Assembly (NCBI RefSeq): GCF_002743055.1
Contig: NZ_PDYM01000006.1
Location: forward strand, 1 to 64,000
Length of the DNA: 64,000 nt
From: Sporosarcina sp. P13
Lineage (GTDB): Bacteria; Bacillota; Bacilli; Bacillales_A; Planococcaceae
Direction: 5' to 3'
In this document: positions 45,786 to 55,004 of the stretch, piece by piece
Position numbering within the stretch: the stretch's first letter is position 1
Layout of the letters: every line of letters begins with the position of its first letter
Program-made: the position numbers and the translations under genes
Notes under the pieces: generated by a model
What the model was told of the DNA's origin: nothing
The model's input: only the letters and a program-made list of their open reading frames with translations
The model's database searches: none

Positions 45786-47840
45786 ATGAAACGTACCGAC
45801 TATATAAAATCGACAAACAAAAAAAGATTTAAGAAACTATTTCTTTCGCTGTCTATTATGTTCATTACTGCGGCTGTCACTGTGATGATTGCTCTTCGGC
45901 TTTACGCGCAAATACTCGGTGCTCCTTCACTGAGCGTTCCGAAAGCGTCGCTATTTTTAGATCATAGTGGACATCAGATTGGCGATCACTTCTCACAGCA
46001 GCGCCGCTATTGGATGAAGTTATCGGATATGTCCCCTTTTTTAGCTGATGCGTTTATCGCAACAGAAGACCAGAAATTTTTTTCGCATCATGGTTTTGAT
46101 TATAAACGGATTGCGGCTGCAGTTTTGAAAGATGTCAAAACGATGAGTAAAGCGCAAGGTGCCAGTACGATCACCCAGCAATATGCACGGAATTTGTATT
46201 TGACACATGAAAAGTCATGGACGCGAAAAATTCATGAAGCGCTATTTGCCTATCGTCTGGAAGTCTTTTACGACAAGGATACGATATTGGAAGGCTATTT
46301 AAATACGGTCTATTTCGGTCATGGTATGTATGGTGTGGAAGCGGCAAGTCGTTTTTACTTTTCGAAAGCAGCCAAAGAACTAACACTTGAAGAAGCGGCT
46401 ACAATTGCGGCAATCGCGAAAGGCCCTTCAATTTATTCACCCCTTGCTAATCCCGAAAAGTCGCGGAATCGACAGCTTTTAGTGTTGAGTCTAATGGAAC
46501 GTGGCGGTTTAATTACGGAAGCGCAGAAGGAACGTGCGAGTGCAGAGAAAATCGTGCTGAAAACGGAAAGCTGGGAAGATACGAAACAAGTAGCCCCGTA
46601 CTTTCTTGATTCGGCTTGGCAGCAAGCGGAAGAAATCTTGCTAACTAAAGGACGGTCGCCTGCTGAAGGTGGTTGGACGATTCGTACATCACTCAATCAG
46701 CAACATCAGAAAACTGCCGAAGAAGTGATTCAGCGATGGATGCCCCATAATGATTTGCAGCTTGGATTTGTATCTATGGCAGCGGATACGGGCTTTATTA
46801 CATCGATGGTCGGCGGGGTAAACTTTGCGGATAGTTCATTTAACCGAGTGACACAGGCGAAACGGCAGCCCGGTTCTGCGATGAAGCCTATTTTATATGC
46901 GGCCGCCCTTGAGAATGGATTTAATCCGTTAACCTTCATGACAGCGGAAAAGACGGTCTTTACGTATGACGATGGACGTTCGACGTATGAACCAAGCAAT
47001 ATCAATGGTGAATTCGCAGCGAAGCCGATTTCATTAGCACAAGCAGTGGCGATTTCGGATAATATTTACGCAGTGAAGACATTAGAAAACGTGGGCTATA
47101 AGCAATATACGAAGATGGCGCAACGTCTTGGAATCGATGTTGCATTTCCGGAAGCCCCGGCAGTAGCTCTTGGAACGTCTGAAGTGTCATTGTTAGAAAT
47201 GACGACTGCTTATAATCGCATCGCATCAAAAGGCTTACAGGTAGAGCCACAAATGATCTTGTCGATAACGGATTCATCAGGGAAAGTCATTTATGAGCAT
47301 ACGAAGAAGAAGCCGAAACGGATCATGTCTCCGCAAGATGCATTTGTGCTTACTCATTTGATGACGGGCATGTTTGATCCAGTATTTAGCGACTATTTAT
47401 CCTCAACGGGCTTGTCGATGCGTCCGAAACAAACACGTCCCTATGCAGCTAAGTCAGGAACTACGATATCCGATCAATATTTAATCGGCTTCTCCCCCAC
47501 ATTGACAGCAGGAATCTGGACAGGGTTCGATCGCGGGAAGCAATTAGAGAATCTAGAAGACAAAGCCGCTTCAAAAAAGATTTGGATTGACTTCATGGAA
47601 GCTGCGCATGCAGGAACAGCACCGGAGCCTTTTCTACCACCTAAAGGTGTTCAAGGCGTCATTGTCGATATCGAAACGGGCGGTGTCGCGGTCAATGAAT
47701 GCCCAAAACAGCGATTGGTTTATCTAAAGGATAAAGATGTTCCGAAGAAGTTATGTACGGATCGCTCGTTGAGGGAGCAACATGCCGGAGATGAAGAGAA
47801 TTCGAAGTTGGAGTTATTTCCGTTTTCGTTTTTTGAATGA
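45786..47840 (+). CDS. pbpG: Class A penicillin-binding protein (PbpG/PBP2d-like)
   Basis: This bifunctional peptidoglycan synthase has 684 aa. A single N-terminal transmembrane helix (about 18-40) is followed by the glycosyltransferase domain with EDQKFFSHHGFDYKRI (about 96-111, catalytic Glu) and GASTITQQYARN. The transpeptidase domain has the active-site Ser in PGSAMKP (about 364), SDN (about 424) and KSGT (about 555). Placement next to ywhD and the 4-OT gene matches B. subtilis pbpG, a forespore PBP. The array of 21-bp repeats follows its stop codon before the terminator, so it would form the mRNA 3' end. Confidence 0.9.
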   Translation: MKRTDYIKSTNKKRFKKLFLSLSIMFITAAVTVMIALRLYAQILGAPSLSVPKASLFLDHSGHQIGDHFSQQRRYWMKLSDMSPFLADAFIATEDQKFFSHHGFDYKRIAAAVLKDVKTMSKAQGASTITQQYARNLYLTHEKSWTRKIHEALFAYRLEVFYDKDTILEGYLNTVYFGHGMYGVEAASRFYFSKAAKELTLEEAATIAAIAKGPSIYSPLANPEKSRNRQLLVLSLMERGGLITEAQKERASAEKIVLKTESWEDTKQVAPYFLDSAWQQAEEILLTKGRSPAEGGWTIRTSLNQQHQKTAEEVIQRWMPHNDLQLGFVSMAADTGFITSMVGGVNFADSSFNRVTQAKRQPGSAMKPILYAAALENGFNPLTFMTAEKTVFTYDDGRSTYEPSNINGEFAAKPISLAQAVAISDNIYAVKTLENVGYKQYTKMAQRLGIDVAFPEAPAVALGTSEVSLLEMTTAYNRIASKGLQVEPQMILSITDSSGKVIYEHTKKKPKRIMSPQDAFVLTHLMTGMFDPVFSDYLSSTGLSMRPKQTRPYAAKSGTTISDQYLIGFSPTLTAGIWTGFDRGKQLENLEDKAASKKIWIDFMEAAHAGTAPEPFLPPKGVQGVIVDIETGGVAVNECPKQRLVYLKDKDVPKKLCTDRSLREQHAGDEENSKLELFPFSFFE

Positions 47841-47865
47841 AGACTTTGGGTAGCTTGGGGCTCGG

Positions 47866-48264
47866 TTCTATGAGCGCGAAGCCTAGGTCTATGAGCGCGA
47901 AGCCTGGGTCTATGAGCGCGAAGCCTAGGTCTATGAGCGCGAAGACCAGGTCTATGAGCGCGCGGCCTAGGTCTATGAGCACGAAGCCCAGGTCTATGAG
48001 CGCGTGACCTGGTTCTATGAGCGCGAAGCCTAGTTCTATGAGCGCGCGGCCTAGGTCTATGAGCGCGAGCACAAGGTCTATGAGCGCGAAGACCAGGTCT
48101 ATGAGCGCGCGGCCTAGGTCTATGAGCGCGAGCACAAGGTCTATGAGCGCGGGGCCTAGTTCTATGAGCGCGGGGCCTAGTTCTATGAGCGCGAGCACAA
48201 GGTCTATGAGCGCGTGACCTAGTTCTATGAGCGCGAAGCCTAGGTCTATGAGCACAACGAGTCA
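47866..48264. repeat. Array C: 19 units of the 21-bp repeat in the pbpG 3' region
   Basis: Eighteen full units and a degenerate nineteenth (GAGCAC) follow each other at exactly 21 bp. The typical unit is GTCTATGAGCGC + GAAGCCTAG; the nine-base tail varies (CGGCCTAG, GAGCACAAG, GGGCCTAG), but TCTATGAGC is kept throughout. Unit 6 also carries GAGCAC. The array starts 25 bp after the pbpG stop and ends 14 bp before the terminator, so it is probably transcribed. Frames on both strands are artefacts of the three-fold period. Confidence 0.97.
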
Positions 48265-48277
48265 TCCTACACAAGAG

Positions 48278-48321
48278 AAAAAGACCTCACTCTCCGAATC
48301 CGCGGAGAGTGAGGTCTTTTT
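48278..48321. terminator. Bidirectional terminator between pbpG and ywhD
   Basis: A perfect 16-bp stem (48281-48296 with 48303-48318) is flanked by A-run and T-run. The remaining 48322-48531 shows no gene or recognisable signal. Confidence 0.92.
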
Positions 48322-48531
48322 GACTGCAGTACAACCACTGAATGAATTCACCTGCTTGGGTTTTGTGGCTTCATCAAACAATTAGTATGTATAGCAGTTG
48401 TCCTAGGTTACAGCAGCAAAGCTGTATGTTCAGTTTACTTCGTTTCATGCAGACATTCAACCTCAAAGAGACTACAAAACAAATTGTCACACATTTGACT
48501 TATTTAATTGGAACTCTGCTGGAATAAATCC

Positions 48532-49050
48532 TTACTCCGAGCGTAAACCTTCATGTAATTCAGGTGTACTGCGCTCCCAAAGTTCCGCATTATGGTTTTG
48601 TAAAAAGTCCGCTAAAATCTTTTTCGAACGATCATCCATATCATCCACGATAATATTACGTTTCATCGATTTATCCATTCGGTTGACGTGATCAGCCAAC
48701 AGTTTATAGCCTCGACGTTTTTCACGATTGACGACCATTTCACAAGCTGTAACGCCTGCGTAGTAAGGGCCTTCTTCGCGATAATCAATCGTTACCCATA
48801 CAAGCCAATACGGTTTCCCGCCTTCTGAGTCTTCACGATTGGTCGTGAATTTAATGCCACGTTCCGTATCACTGCGGGCATGCATCGCACCCATTTCTAC
48901 TTGTGCGGTACCTTCTTCCACGTCGATGATGACAGGTGAAATGTTTTCCAGTGACAAAGATCCAATGCCAAACCCTTTATGACCATCTGTCGGGTCATTT
49001 TTAATAATCGTAAAACCTAACTTCGGTTTCGAGTTATTCTCACTCGCCAT
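48532..49050 (-). CDS. ywhD: YwhD family protein
   Basis: This 172-aa protein is homologous to YwhD of Bacilli, function unknown. It is mixed alpha/beta without membrane segments. The central YWLVWVTIDYREEGPYYAGVTACEM region (about 92-116) and the C-terminal basic-acidic helices are characteristic. The gene sits between pbpG and the 4-OT gene, in the same order as B. subtilis. GAGGTGG precedes the ATG at 49050. Confidence 0.88.
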   Translation of the reverse strand: MASENNSKPKLGFTIIKNDPTDGHKGFGIGSLSLENISPVIIDVEEGTAQVEMGAMHARSDTERGIKFTTNREDSEGGKPYWLVWVTIDYREEGPYYAGVTACEMVVNREKRRGYKLLADHVNRMDKSMKRNIIVDDMDDRSKKILADFLQNHNAELWERSTPELHEGLRSE

Positions 49051-49117
49051 GTAAATCCACCTCTATCTCTGTTATTATATGTACTATACCTGAATTTTCT
49101 GCAAAGGAGGAAGTAAA

Positions 49118-49303
49118 ATGCCATTCATTACTGTAAAAATGTTAGAAGGACGCACGGATGAACAGAAACGAGCGCTTTGTGAAAAAGTCACACAAGCGGT
49201 TTCTGAGACATCTGGCGCGCCTGTTGAAAGAATTAGTGTGTACATTGAAGAAATGTCAAAAGACAATTTTTCTACTAGCGGTGTAAGAGAAAGCGATAAG
49301 TAA
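49118..49303 (+). CDS. ywhB: 4-oxalocrotonate tautomerase family enzyme
   Basis: The 61-aa subunit has the catalytic Pro immediately after the initiator Met (MPFITVKMLEGR), which becomes the N-terminal general base once Met is removed. Arg at position 11-12 and VYIEEM near 47-52 also fit the 2-hydroxymuconate tautomerase fold. It is divergent from ywhD. The AAAGGAGG ribosome-binding site is near-perfect. Its physiological substrate in Bacilli is unknown. Confidence 0.92.
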   Translation: MPFITVKMLEGRTDEQKRALCEKVTQAVSETSGAPVERISVYIEEMSKDNFSTSGVRESDK

Positions 49304-49310
49304 TCAAACA

Positions 49311-49342
49311 AAAGGATTCTCGTCATGAGAATCCTTTTGTTT
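49311..49342. terminator. Terminator after the tautomerase gene
   Basis: AAAGGATTCTC and GAGAATCCTTT form an 11-bp stem followed on the plus strand by TGTTTGTT. It lies between the convergent 4-OT and ywgA genes. Confidence 0.85.
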
Positions 49343-49372
49343 GTTAAAAGTCAAAGTGTGCGGTTCAGGATT

Positions 49373-49882
49373 TCATCCAGCAGAAACCAGTTGCAGCTCT
49401 TCAATAAATTCAAACGCTTGATCCATTTCTTGCTCAGTGAAGTTCAATTTATTCTTCACGATACGTACCTTGGCAATTTGCTGTTCTTTGTCTAACTGAT
49501 CGAAAAACAACAGCGTCGAAACCAATTCAAGGAAGCGGGACGACTTGCTGTTTAATCGCTCAATACAATCTGACAATTGCGTCCGTGGTTCTTCTGCAGT
49601 ATTCAAAAACATCGATCCCTCATCCGTCACTTGATAGCAATATTGCTTATACGATCCTTTATCTTCAAAACGCTCCGCCAGAAAACCCATCTCACATAGT
49701 TCTTCTACGCGCAACGTCAATTCCTCTGAATACGGTCCGTACATATGAAGCTCGTATTTCTCCACAAATGGGAAGTTCATCTTTTTTAATATATAAACCA
49801 TCTTTTGCATTTTCTTACGACCATTCACTTCACACGCCAACGACACAAACTGAACGATTTTTGCATGCTCTTGCAGCAACAC
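49373..49882 (-). CDS. ywgA: YwgA family protein
   Basis: The 169-aa protein is homologous to YwgA, a conserved Bacilli protein of unknown function that resembles a winged-helix fold in its central part (KMQKMVYILKKMNFPFVEKYELHMYGPYSEEL). I chose the GTG at 49882, six bases after AGAGGGG; a TTG at 49888 is possible. It lies directly downstream of the HD-domain gene and is probably co-transcribed. Confidence 0.85.
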   Translation of the reverse strand: MLLQEHAKIVQFVSLACEVNGRKKMQKMVYILKKMNFPFVEKYELHMYGPYSEELTLRVEELCEMGFLAERFEDKGSYKQYCYQVTDEGSMFLNTAEEPRTQLSDCIERLNSKSSRFLELVSTLLFFDQLDKEQQIAKVRIVKNKLNFTEQEMDQAFEFIEELQLVSAG

Positions 49883-49896
49883 GTGCAACCCCTCTC

Positions 49897-51186
49897 TTAA
49901 CCTTTTAACAACTCCAAAATTTTATCGTGTAACGGATTGCCGTTCACGAGTCGGTCCTCTGGATAATAAATTTTATGGTCTGTCCTACGCTTTCCAGATA
50001 TCGCATCCACGACATCAGACATCCGTGACAGTTCACGTAAATCTCCATTTTTCATTTGCAGATAAATCGGAACACGCTCGTTTTCCTCGCCTGGACGATA
50101 GAAATCATAAGGCAAGTCAGAGGAAGAATCCGTTACTAAATAATACTCCGGATCGAGACCTGCTTCATGGAATAGTCCCACTAGCTCACCGAATTTCATA
50201 TATTGGGACGCTGGATCGAACTCTGCATACTGGAAGAGTCGACGATTGACGAAACGATCGCATAAGTCTGCTAAGATCGGATCCGATTCATCCATCCACA
50301 ACTGGAAATACATCAATAACACACTTTCATCAAGTGCTATATATTGTTTTAACTTAAATTCTTTTTCAAAAAATGATATGAAGTGGAACGGTTCTTGTGC
50401 AAATGAATAGCCCGTTTCATATAAATGTCTCGCTCGATGCAAAATTTTGATCAAAATCACTTCTGCACTGCGCGACACCGGATGAAAATACACTTGCCAG
50501 TACATTTGATAGCGACTCATGATGTAATCCTCTACCGCATGCATTCCGCTGTCTTTGATGACAACTTGATCTTCCGTTGGTCGCATGACACGCAAAATAC
50601 GTTCCATATCGAAATGACCATAGGAAACACCTGTATAGTAGGCATCGCGCTGCAAATAGTCCATCCGATCCGCGTCGATTTGACTGGAAATCAAACTGAC
50701 GACTAGTTTATCGGGATACGTTTTCGCGATAACATCTGCCACTTTTTGTGGAAAATCAAGCGCTACTCGACTCAACACTTCATGGACCTCTGTTTGTTCC
50801 AATAAAATTTGCTGAGTGAATTGTTCATGATCCAAATTGAATACTTTTTCAAACGCATGGGAAAACGGACCGTGTCCTAAATCGTGCAATAACGCTGCAC
50901 ATAGCGCGACAAGTCTTTGATCTTCATCCCATTCTTCACGCCCACTAAAGCCCGTGTCGATAATCCGACGCATGATCTCGTACACGCCTAAAGAGTGTTG
51001 GAATCGGCTGTGTTCGGCTCCGTGAAAGACGAGATAGGTAGTGCCGAGTTGGCGGATTCTCCGTAATCTTTGGAATTCACGCGTGTTAATGACGTCCCAG
51101 ATCACGCGGTCCCGGACGTGTATATAACGATGCACTGGATCTTTAAATACCTTTTCTTCGGGCAATTTTTCGTTTTGGTACGCCAT
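49897..51186 (-). CDS. ywfO: HD-domain nucleotidase/phosphohydrolase (YwfO)
   Basis: This 429-aa HD-superfamily protein has the metal ligands His in HGAEHSRFQHSLGVYE (about residues 54-69) and HD in LLHDLGHGPFSHAFE (about 98-112), then SSQIDADRMDYLQRD near 167, a pattern shared with dGTPase-like SAMHD-type enzymes. The B. subtilis homologue YwfO is an HD phosphohydrolase. Substrate assignment is uncertain. Confidence 0.9.
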   Translation of the reverse strand: MAYQNEKLPEEKVFKDPVHRYIHVRDRVIWDVINTREFQRLRRIRQLGTTYLVFHGAEHSRFQHSLGVYEIMRRIIDTGFSGREEWDEDQRLVALCAALLHDLGHGPFSHAFEKVFNLDHEQFTQQILLEQTEVHEVLSRVALDFPQKVADVIAKTYPDKLVVSLISSQIDADRMDYLQRDAYYTGVSYGHFDMERILRVMRPTEDQVVIKDSGMHAVEDYIMSRYQMYWQVYFHPVSRSAEVILIKILHRARHLYETGYSFAQEPFHFISFFEKEFKLKQYIALDESVLLMYFQLWMDESDPILADLCDRFVNRRLFQYAEFDPASQYMKFGELVGLFHEAGLDPEYYLVTDSSSDLPYDFYRPGEENERVPIYLQMKNGDLRELSRMSDVVDAISGKRRTDHKIYYPEDRLVNGNPLHDKILELLKG

Positions 51187-51433
51187 GTCTTCACCTCAAC
51201 CTTCATTCTTTCCAGTATAGCAAAAAACGACGCAAGGTGACATAGACTCTATGAAGGATTTTCAGATTCCCTATATGAATCCGCCATACATAATCGCTTC
51301 GCCCCTTGCTATACCCCACCTTTGAACACGTTTACATCATTTGTTTAATAGAATTTTGTGAGTCTCTGAATAAAAGTTTCGGTGAATGGTCATAATGGCA
51401 GTAGAAAGAGAGTTCAAGACAGGAGGCATGGAG

Positions 51434-52072
51434 ATGGTGAAAGTTAGACAAGACGCTTGGTTAGAGTCTGATGATGAGTTGTTGGCAGAGACGGTGTTAC
51501 GACATGTGAGGGAAGGTAGTACGCAGTTAAGTGCGTTTGAAGAAGTGGGTGACGCATTGAATCGAACAGCTGCTGCTTGTGGTTTTAGATGGAATGCAGT
51601 CGTGCGACGAGAATACGAGGGTGAGCTATCGGAAGCAAAGAAAGAGAGAAAGCAAACATTGCGCGTGCTAGGTACAGATTTTAAAAGACGCAATCAGGCA
51701 CTTTATAGTCCGGATGCTAGTGGAGATGGGCAAGAAAAAATTCAAGTCCCTCTTTCAGCTTTATCCCTTGATACAGTCATTGCGTATTTGATTCGCATGC
51801 ATCATAACGGAGGTGCAGACACAGACGCACTTCGTTGGAGACAGACGGCAAAAACTGCGACAGAGCAATTAAAAGCGGCAGAAGCGAAATTGGAAGAGTT
51901 GAAAAAAGAGAATCGTACATTGAAAGATGACTATGAACAATTCGTTCAAATCATGAACCGTGCACGCAGATTAATCGCGCTCAATGAAGAAAGTGAGCAT
52001 GTAGCTCCCTTATTCAAAATGGAGCCAAACGGTAATCTAGTATCATCAAAAGAGCCGCCAATCAGTCACTGA
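51434..52072 (+). CDS. rsfA: RsfA family prespore transcription regulator
   Basis: The 212-aa protein has an N-terminal Myb/SANT-like DNA-binding domain (KVRQDAWLESDDELLAETVLRHVREGSTQLSAFEEVG, then ALNRTAAACGFRWNAVVR). A C-terminal coiled coil follows (about 130-180). RsfA modulates sigma-F-dependent genes in the forespore of B. subtilis. I chose the ATG at 51434, seven bases after AGGAGG, because the protein then begins MVKVRQDAW. The terminator is shared with lipL. Confidence 0.9.
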   Translation: MVKVRQDAWLESDDELLAETVLRHVREGSTQLSAFEEVGDALNRTAAACGFRWNAVVRREYEGELSEAKKERKQTLRVLGTDFKRRNQALYSPDASGDGQEKIQVPLSALSLDTVIAYLIRMHHNGGADTDALRWRQTAKTATEQLKAAEAKLEELKKENRTLKDDYEQFVQIMNRARRLIALNEESEHVAPLFKMEPNGNLVSSKEPPISH

Positions 52073-52088
52073 TTGGCAGCTCTTTTTT
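52048..52088. terminator. Bidirectional terminator between rsfA and lipL
   Basis: AGAGCCGCCAATCAG and CTGATTGGCAGCTCT pair with one mismatch and are flanked by A- and T-runs. It overlaps the rsfA 3' end and the lipL stop. Confidence 0.88.
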
Positions 52089-52923
52089 ACGATAACATTT
52101 TTTGATTACGATCCACGACGCGTTGCAAATAAAAGCCATAAAGATTGAGTTCTTCGTCGCTTAATCCACCTTGTTGGACATCTTCCGTTAATGAACGAAG
52201 CAGTAATTGTAAACGAATGACCACTTCATTAACCGTCAGCGGTGTATCAAAGATTTCGGATAACGAAGCCATGACATCAGGCTGAATTACAGGATAGCTG
52301 AACTTCGTCGCCTGTCCTTGCAAGCCTGTCTCATACACATCACGAATCAGTTCAGCACGCTCAGATCCACTACCTTCAATGCACAGATACACTTGCACAG
52401 CTACCCCTTGGCGCAAACGCCGCTGGGAAATACCTGCAAATTTCTTACCCGCCACACTCAAATCATAGGAACCTGGACAATAGGAACCGACAATTTCATA
52501 GGCTTCAATCTGTTCACCTAGCTCGGGAAACAGTCGCTTCACGAAAGCTAGCATCGCTTCATAACCTACCGGAATATCAATCGACGACTTTTGCTCAGAA
52601 AAGAGTAGTGAAATATTCAGTACCCCTTCATCGAGTACAACCGCGAGACCGCCAGAATTACGTACAATTGCTTGATAACCTTTGTCTTCAAGTTCGTCAA
52701 TCGCCTGCTGAATAAAAGGCATGCGATGATCTTGAATTCCAAGGACGACCGTTCGGTTATGTACCCATGTCCTAACGACAGGAACGCTTTGCTGTTGGCC
52801 GACTAGTTGACAAAGCGCATCATCCATCGCAAACGATTCCAGCGCAGAACGACTTCGTGCCGTAATCGATTCATCAATGAAACGCCAAGCTGGTTGATTT
52901 AATAATATTTTATCTTGTGACAT
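52087..52923 (-). CDS. lipL: Octanoyl-[GcvH]:protein N-octanoyltransferase
   Basis: LipL moves octanoyl from GcvH to the E2 subunits of 2-oxoacid dehydrogenases in lipoic acid synthesis. The 278-aa protein has the biotin/lipoate ligase-like fold with RNSGGLAVVLDEGVLNIS (about 88-105). The amidotransferase Cys149 lies in VGSYCPGSYD and the Lys in VAGKKFAGISQRR. The ATG at 52923 follows GGGAGA. The location next to pta matches the B. subtilis ywfL-pta region. Confidence 0.9.
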   Translation of the reverse strand: MSQDKILLNQPAWRFIDESITARSRSALESFAMDDALCQLVGQQQSVPVVRTWVHNRTVVLGIQDHRMPFIQQAIDELEDKGYQAIVRNSGGLAVVLDEGVLNISLLFSEQKSSIDIPVGYEAMLAFVKRLFPELGEQIEAYEIVGSYCPGSYDLSVAGKKFAGISQRRLRQGVAVQVYLCIEGSGSERAELIRDVYETGLQGQATKFSYPVIQPDVMASLSEIFDTPLTVNEVVIRLQLLLRSLTEDVQQGGLSDEELNLYGFYLQRVVDRNQKMLS

Positions 52924-52995
52924 GTCTAGTTCTCCCATCGTTGTTCATGATGTAGACGCTTCACAATCTAGTATATCAGCTTTACATGAATTACG

Positions 52996-53967
52996 TTATA
53001 GGCTTTGTGCTGCTGTAATAAGGGAAAGTTTGTAGACGTCTTCCGCAGAACAGCCGCGTGACAAGTCGTTTACAGGTCCATTCAACCCTTGCAAGATCGG
53101 TCCAATTGCTTCGTAGCCACCCAAGCGCTCCGTTAATTTATAACCGATGTTTCCTGCATCTAATGTCGGGAAAACGAAAACATTTGCATCCCCTTTAATA
53201 ACGGATTCCGGTGCTTTTTTAGCCGCAACACTTGGAACGTACGCTGCGTCAAACTGGAATTCTCCATCAATTGAAAGTTCAGGCGCTAATTCTTGTGCGA
53301 TCTTCGCTGCCTCCACTACTTTTTCCGTTTCTTCCGTCACCGCAGAACCTTTTGTTGAGAATGATAGCATTGCAACACGTGGATCGATACCGAATGCTTT
53401 TGCTGTTTTTGTACTTTCCACCGCAATTTCAGCTAATTCTTGCGCTGTAGGATTAACTGTGATTGCACAATCCGCAAAAACCATACGCTCTTCGCCCTTC
53501 ATCATAATGAAAGCTCCGCTCGTTCTTGAAACGCCAGGCTTCGTCTTAATGATTTGCAAAGCCGGACGAACAGTATCTGCTGTTGAATGCGCAGCACCAC
53601 TTACTAGGCCATCCACACGCCCTGTATAGAGTAACATCGTGCCGAAATAGTTTACATCTTTTACTTGCTCGCGCGCTTGCTCGATTGTTGCCTTCCCCGC
53701 ACGACGCTCAACAAACTTTTCAGCTAGTTCTTCACTGTAGGAAGCGTTTGCAGGATCAATTAACTGAATCTCGGAAATATCGAACCCGCCTTCATCCGCT
53801 GCTTTTCTAACAGCCGCTTCATTCCCTAATAAAACCGGAGTCACAATACCTTCTTGCTTTAGTTGTACAGCCGCTTCAAGAATTCTTGCGTCCTCCCCTT
53901 CAGGTAATACAATCGTCTTCCCTTTTCCTTCTAGTGCCGCTCGGATACCATCAAAAAGATCTGCCAT
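52996..53967 (-). CDS. pta: Phosphate acetyltransferase
   Basis: Pta converts acetyl-CoA and phosphate to acetyl phosphate and CoA in overflow metabolism. The 323-aa protein has the same length as B. subtilis Pta. Signatures include VLPEGEDARILEAA near 20, GMLLYTGRVDGLVSGAAHSTADTVRPALQI-type sequence (about 110-140) and FPTLDAGNIGYKLTERLGG (about 265-283). The ATG at 53967 is used; a TTG two codons upstream is the alternative. Confidence 0.95.
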   Translation of the reverse strand: MADLFDGIRAALEGKGKTIVLPEGEDARILEAAVQLKQEGIVTPVLLGNEAAVRKAADEGGFDISEIQLIDPANASYSEELAEKFVERRAGKATIEQAREQVKDVNYFGTMLLYTGRVDGLVSGAAHSTADTVRPALQIIKTKPGVSRTSGAFIMMKGEERMVFADCAITVNPTAQELAEIAVESTKTAKAFGIDPRVAMLSFSTKGSAVTEETEKVVEAAKIAQELAPELSIDGEFQFDAAYVPSVAAKKAPESVIKGDANVFVFPTLDAGNIGYKLTERLGGYEAIGPILQGLNGPVNDLSRGCSAEDVYKLSLITAAQSL

Positions 53968-54182
53968 GTGCAATTCCCACCCTTTGTACTTTTTTCCTAT
54001 TCATCATACCTGAAACCCTTACAATATTCACTAGGAATTTCTAAACCTACAAACACCGCTCCCTCATTTCCACAATTTCGTCATACCTTGAGTCGGTTCT
54101 ACCTTAATCCCTAACGTCTAAAGTCTGTTTATGATACACTTAAAGATGAATAAATTTTGATTTAAAAGGAGACTGAATTCAA

Positions 54183-54932
54183 GTGAATGAAGCAGCTATT
54201 ACATTAGACGGTTGGTACGTACTTCACGATTTTCGAACAATGGACTGGGCTTCTTGGAAATTGATTTCAAAAGAAGAACGCCAAGCAGCGGTCAATGAAT
54301 TCCTAGCATTTCTAGAGCGCCTGAACGAAGCGGATGAAGCAAAAACAGGCAGTCATGCATTTTATACTGTGGTTGGTCAAAAGGCCGATTTCATGCTGAT
54401 GACATTACGCCCAACAATGGACGAACTACAGCAACTAGAAGCAGAATTTAATAAGCTAACGATCGCTGATTACACAATTCCAGCGTATTCTTATGTGTCT
54501 GTAGTGGAGTTATCGAATTACTTAGCGGGCGAATCGGATGAGGATCCATACCAGAATCCATATATCCGCGGCCGTCTGTATCCTGAACTGCCACGCAGCC
54601 AATATGTATGTTTCTATCCAATGGACAAGAAGCGTGAAGGCGAAGATAACTGGTATATGCTAGATATGGATAACCGCAAGAGCTTGATGCGCAGCCACGG
54701 CATGATCGGTCGAGGCTACGCTGGAAAGGTAAAGCAAATCATCTCCGGCTCTGTCGGTTTTGATGATTACGAGTGGGGTGTGACGTTGTTCTCGGATGAC
54801 GTGTTGCAGTTTAAGAAGCTCGTATATGAGATGCGTTTTGATGAAGTAAGTGCACGTTATGGCGTGTTCGGTTCGTTCTTCATCGGTACGATTTTAGAAG
54901 AAGACAAGCGCGCTTCGTTCTTTGAAGTGTAA
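54183..54932 (+). CDS. hemQ: Coproheme decarboxylase HemQ
   Basis: HemQ converts coproheme III to heme b in the Gram-positive coproporphyrin-dependent route. The 249-aa chlorite-dismutase-fold protein has Tyr145 and Lys149 in FYPMDK (Tyr being the catalytic radical residue) and the proximal His172 in MRSHGMIGR. The start is GTG with GGAG eleven bases upstream. It is divergent from pta, as in B. subtilis (ywfI-pta). Confidence 0.94.
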   Translation: MNEAAITLDGWYVLHDFRTMDWASWKLISKEERQAAVNEFLAFLERLNEADEAKTGSHAFYTVVGQKADFMLMTLRPTMDELQQLEAEFNKLTIADYTIPAYSYVSVVELSNYLAGESDEDPYQNPYIRGRLYPELPRSQYVCFYPMDKKREGEDNWYMLDMDNRKSLMRSHGMIGRGYAGKVKQIISGSVGFDDYEWGVTLFSDDVLQFKKLVYEMRFDEVSARYGVFGSFFIGTILEEDKRASFFEV

Positions 54933-54938
54933 TAAGCG

Positions 54939-54968
54939 AAAGACCACGAATTCGTTCGTGGTCTTTTT
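54939..54968 (+). terminator. hemQ terminator
   Basis: AAGACCACGAA and TTCGTGGTCTT form an 11-bp stem followed by TTTTT, just past the hemQ stop. Confidence 0.9.
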
Positions 54969-55004
54969 TGTTGGCCTTAGAATGAGGAAATGGGAAGGAT
55001 ACCG

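Noticed and set aside
45212-45800. T-box leader for argS
   Set aside because: argS is coupled to ywiB, and the short upstream region has a plain promoter without the T-box sequence or antiterminator structure.
47866-48264. CRISPR array
   Set aside because: There are no unique spacers: each 21-bp unit directly abuts the next, variable positions are short and shared between units, and no cas genes are in the window.
51240-51330. CTATGAA / TATATGAA motifs upstream of rsfA as another 21-bp array
   Set aside because: The spacing is 24 bp, not 21, and the GCGC core is missing.
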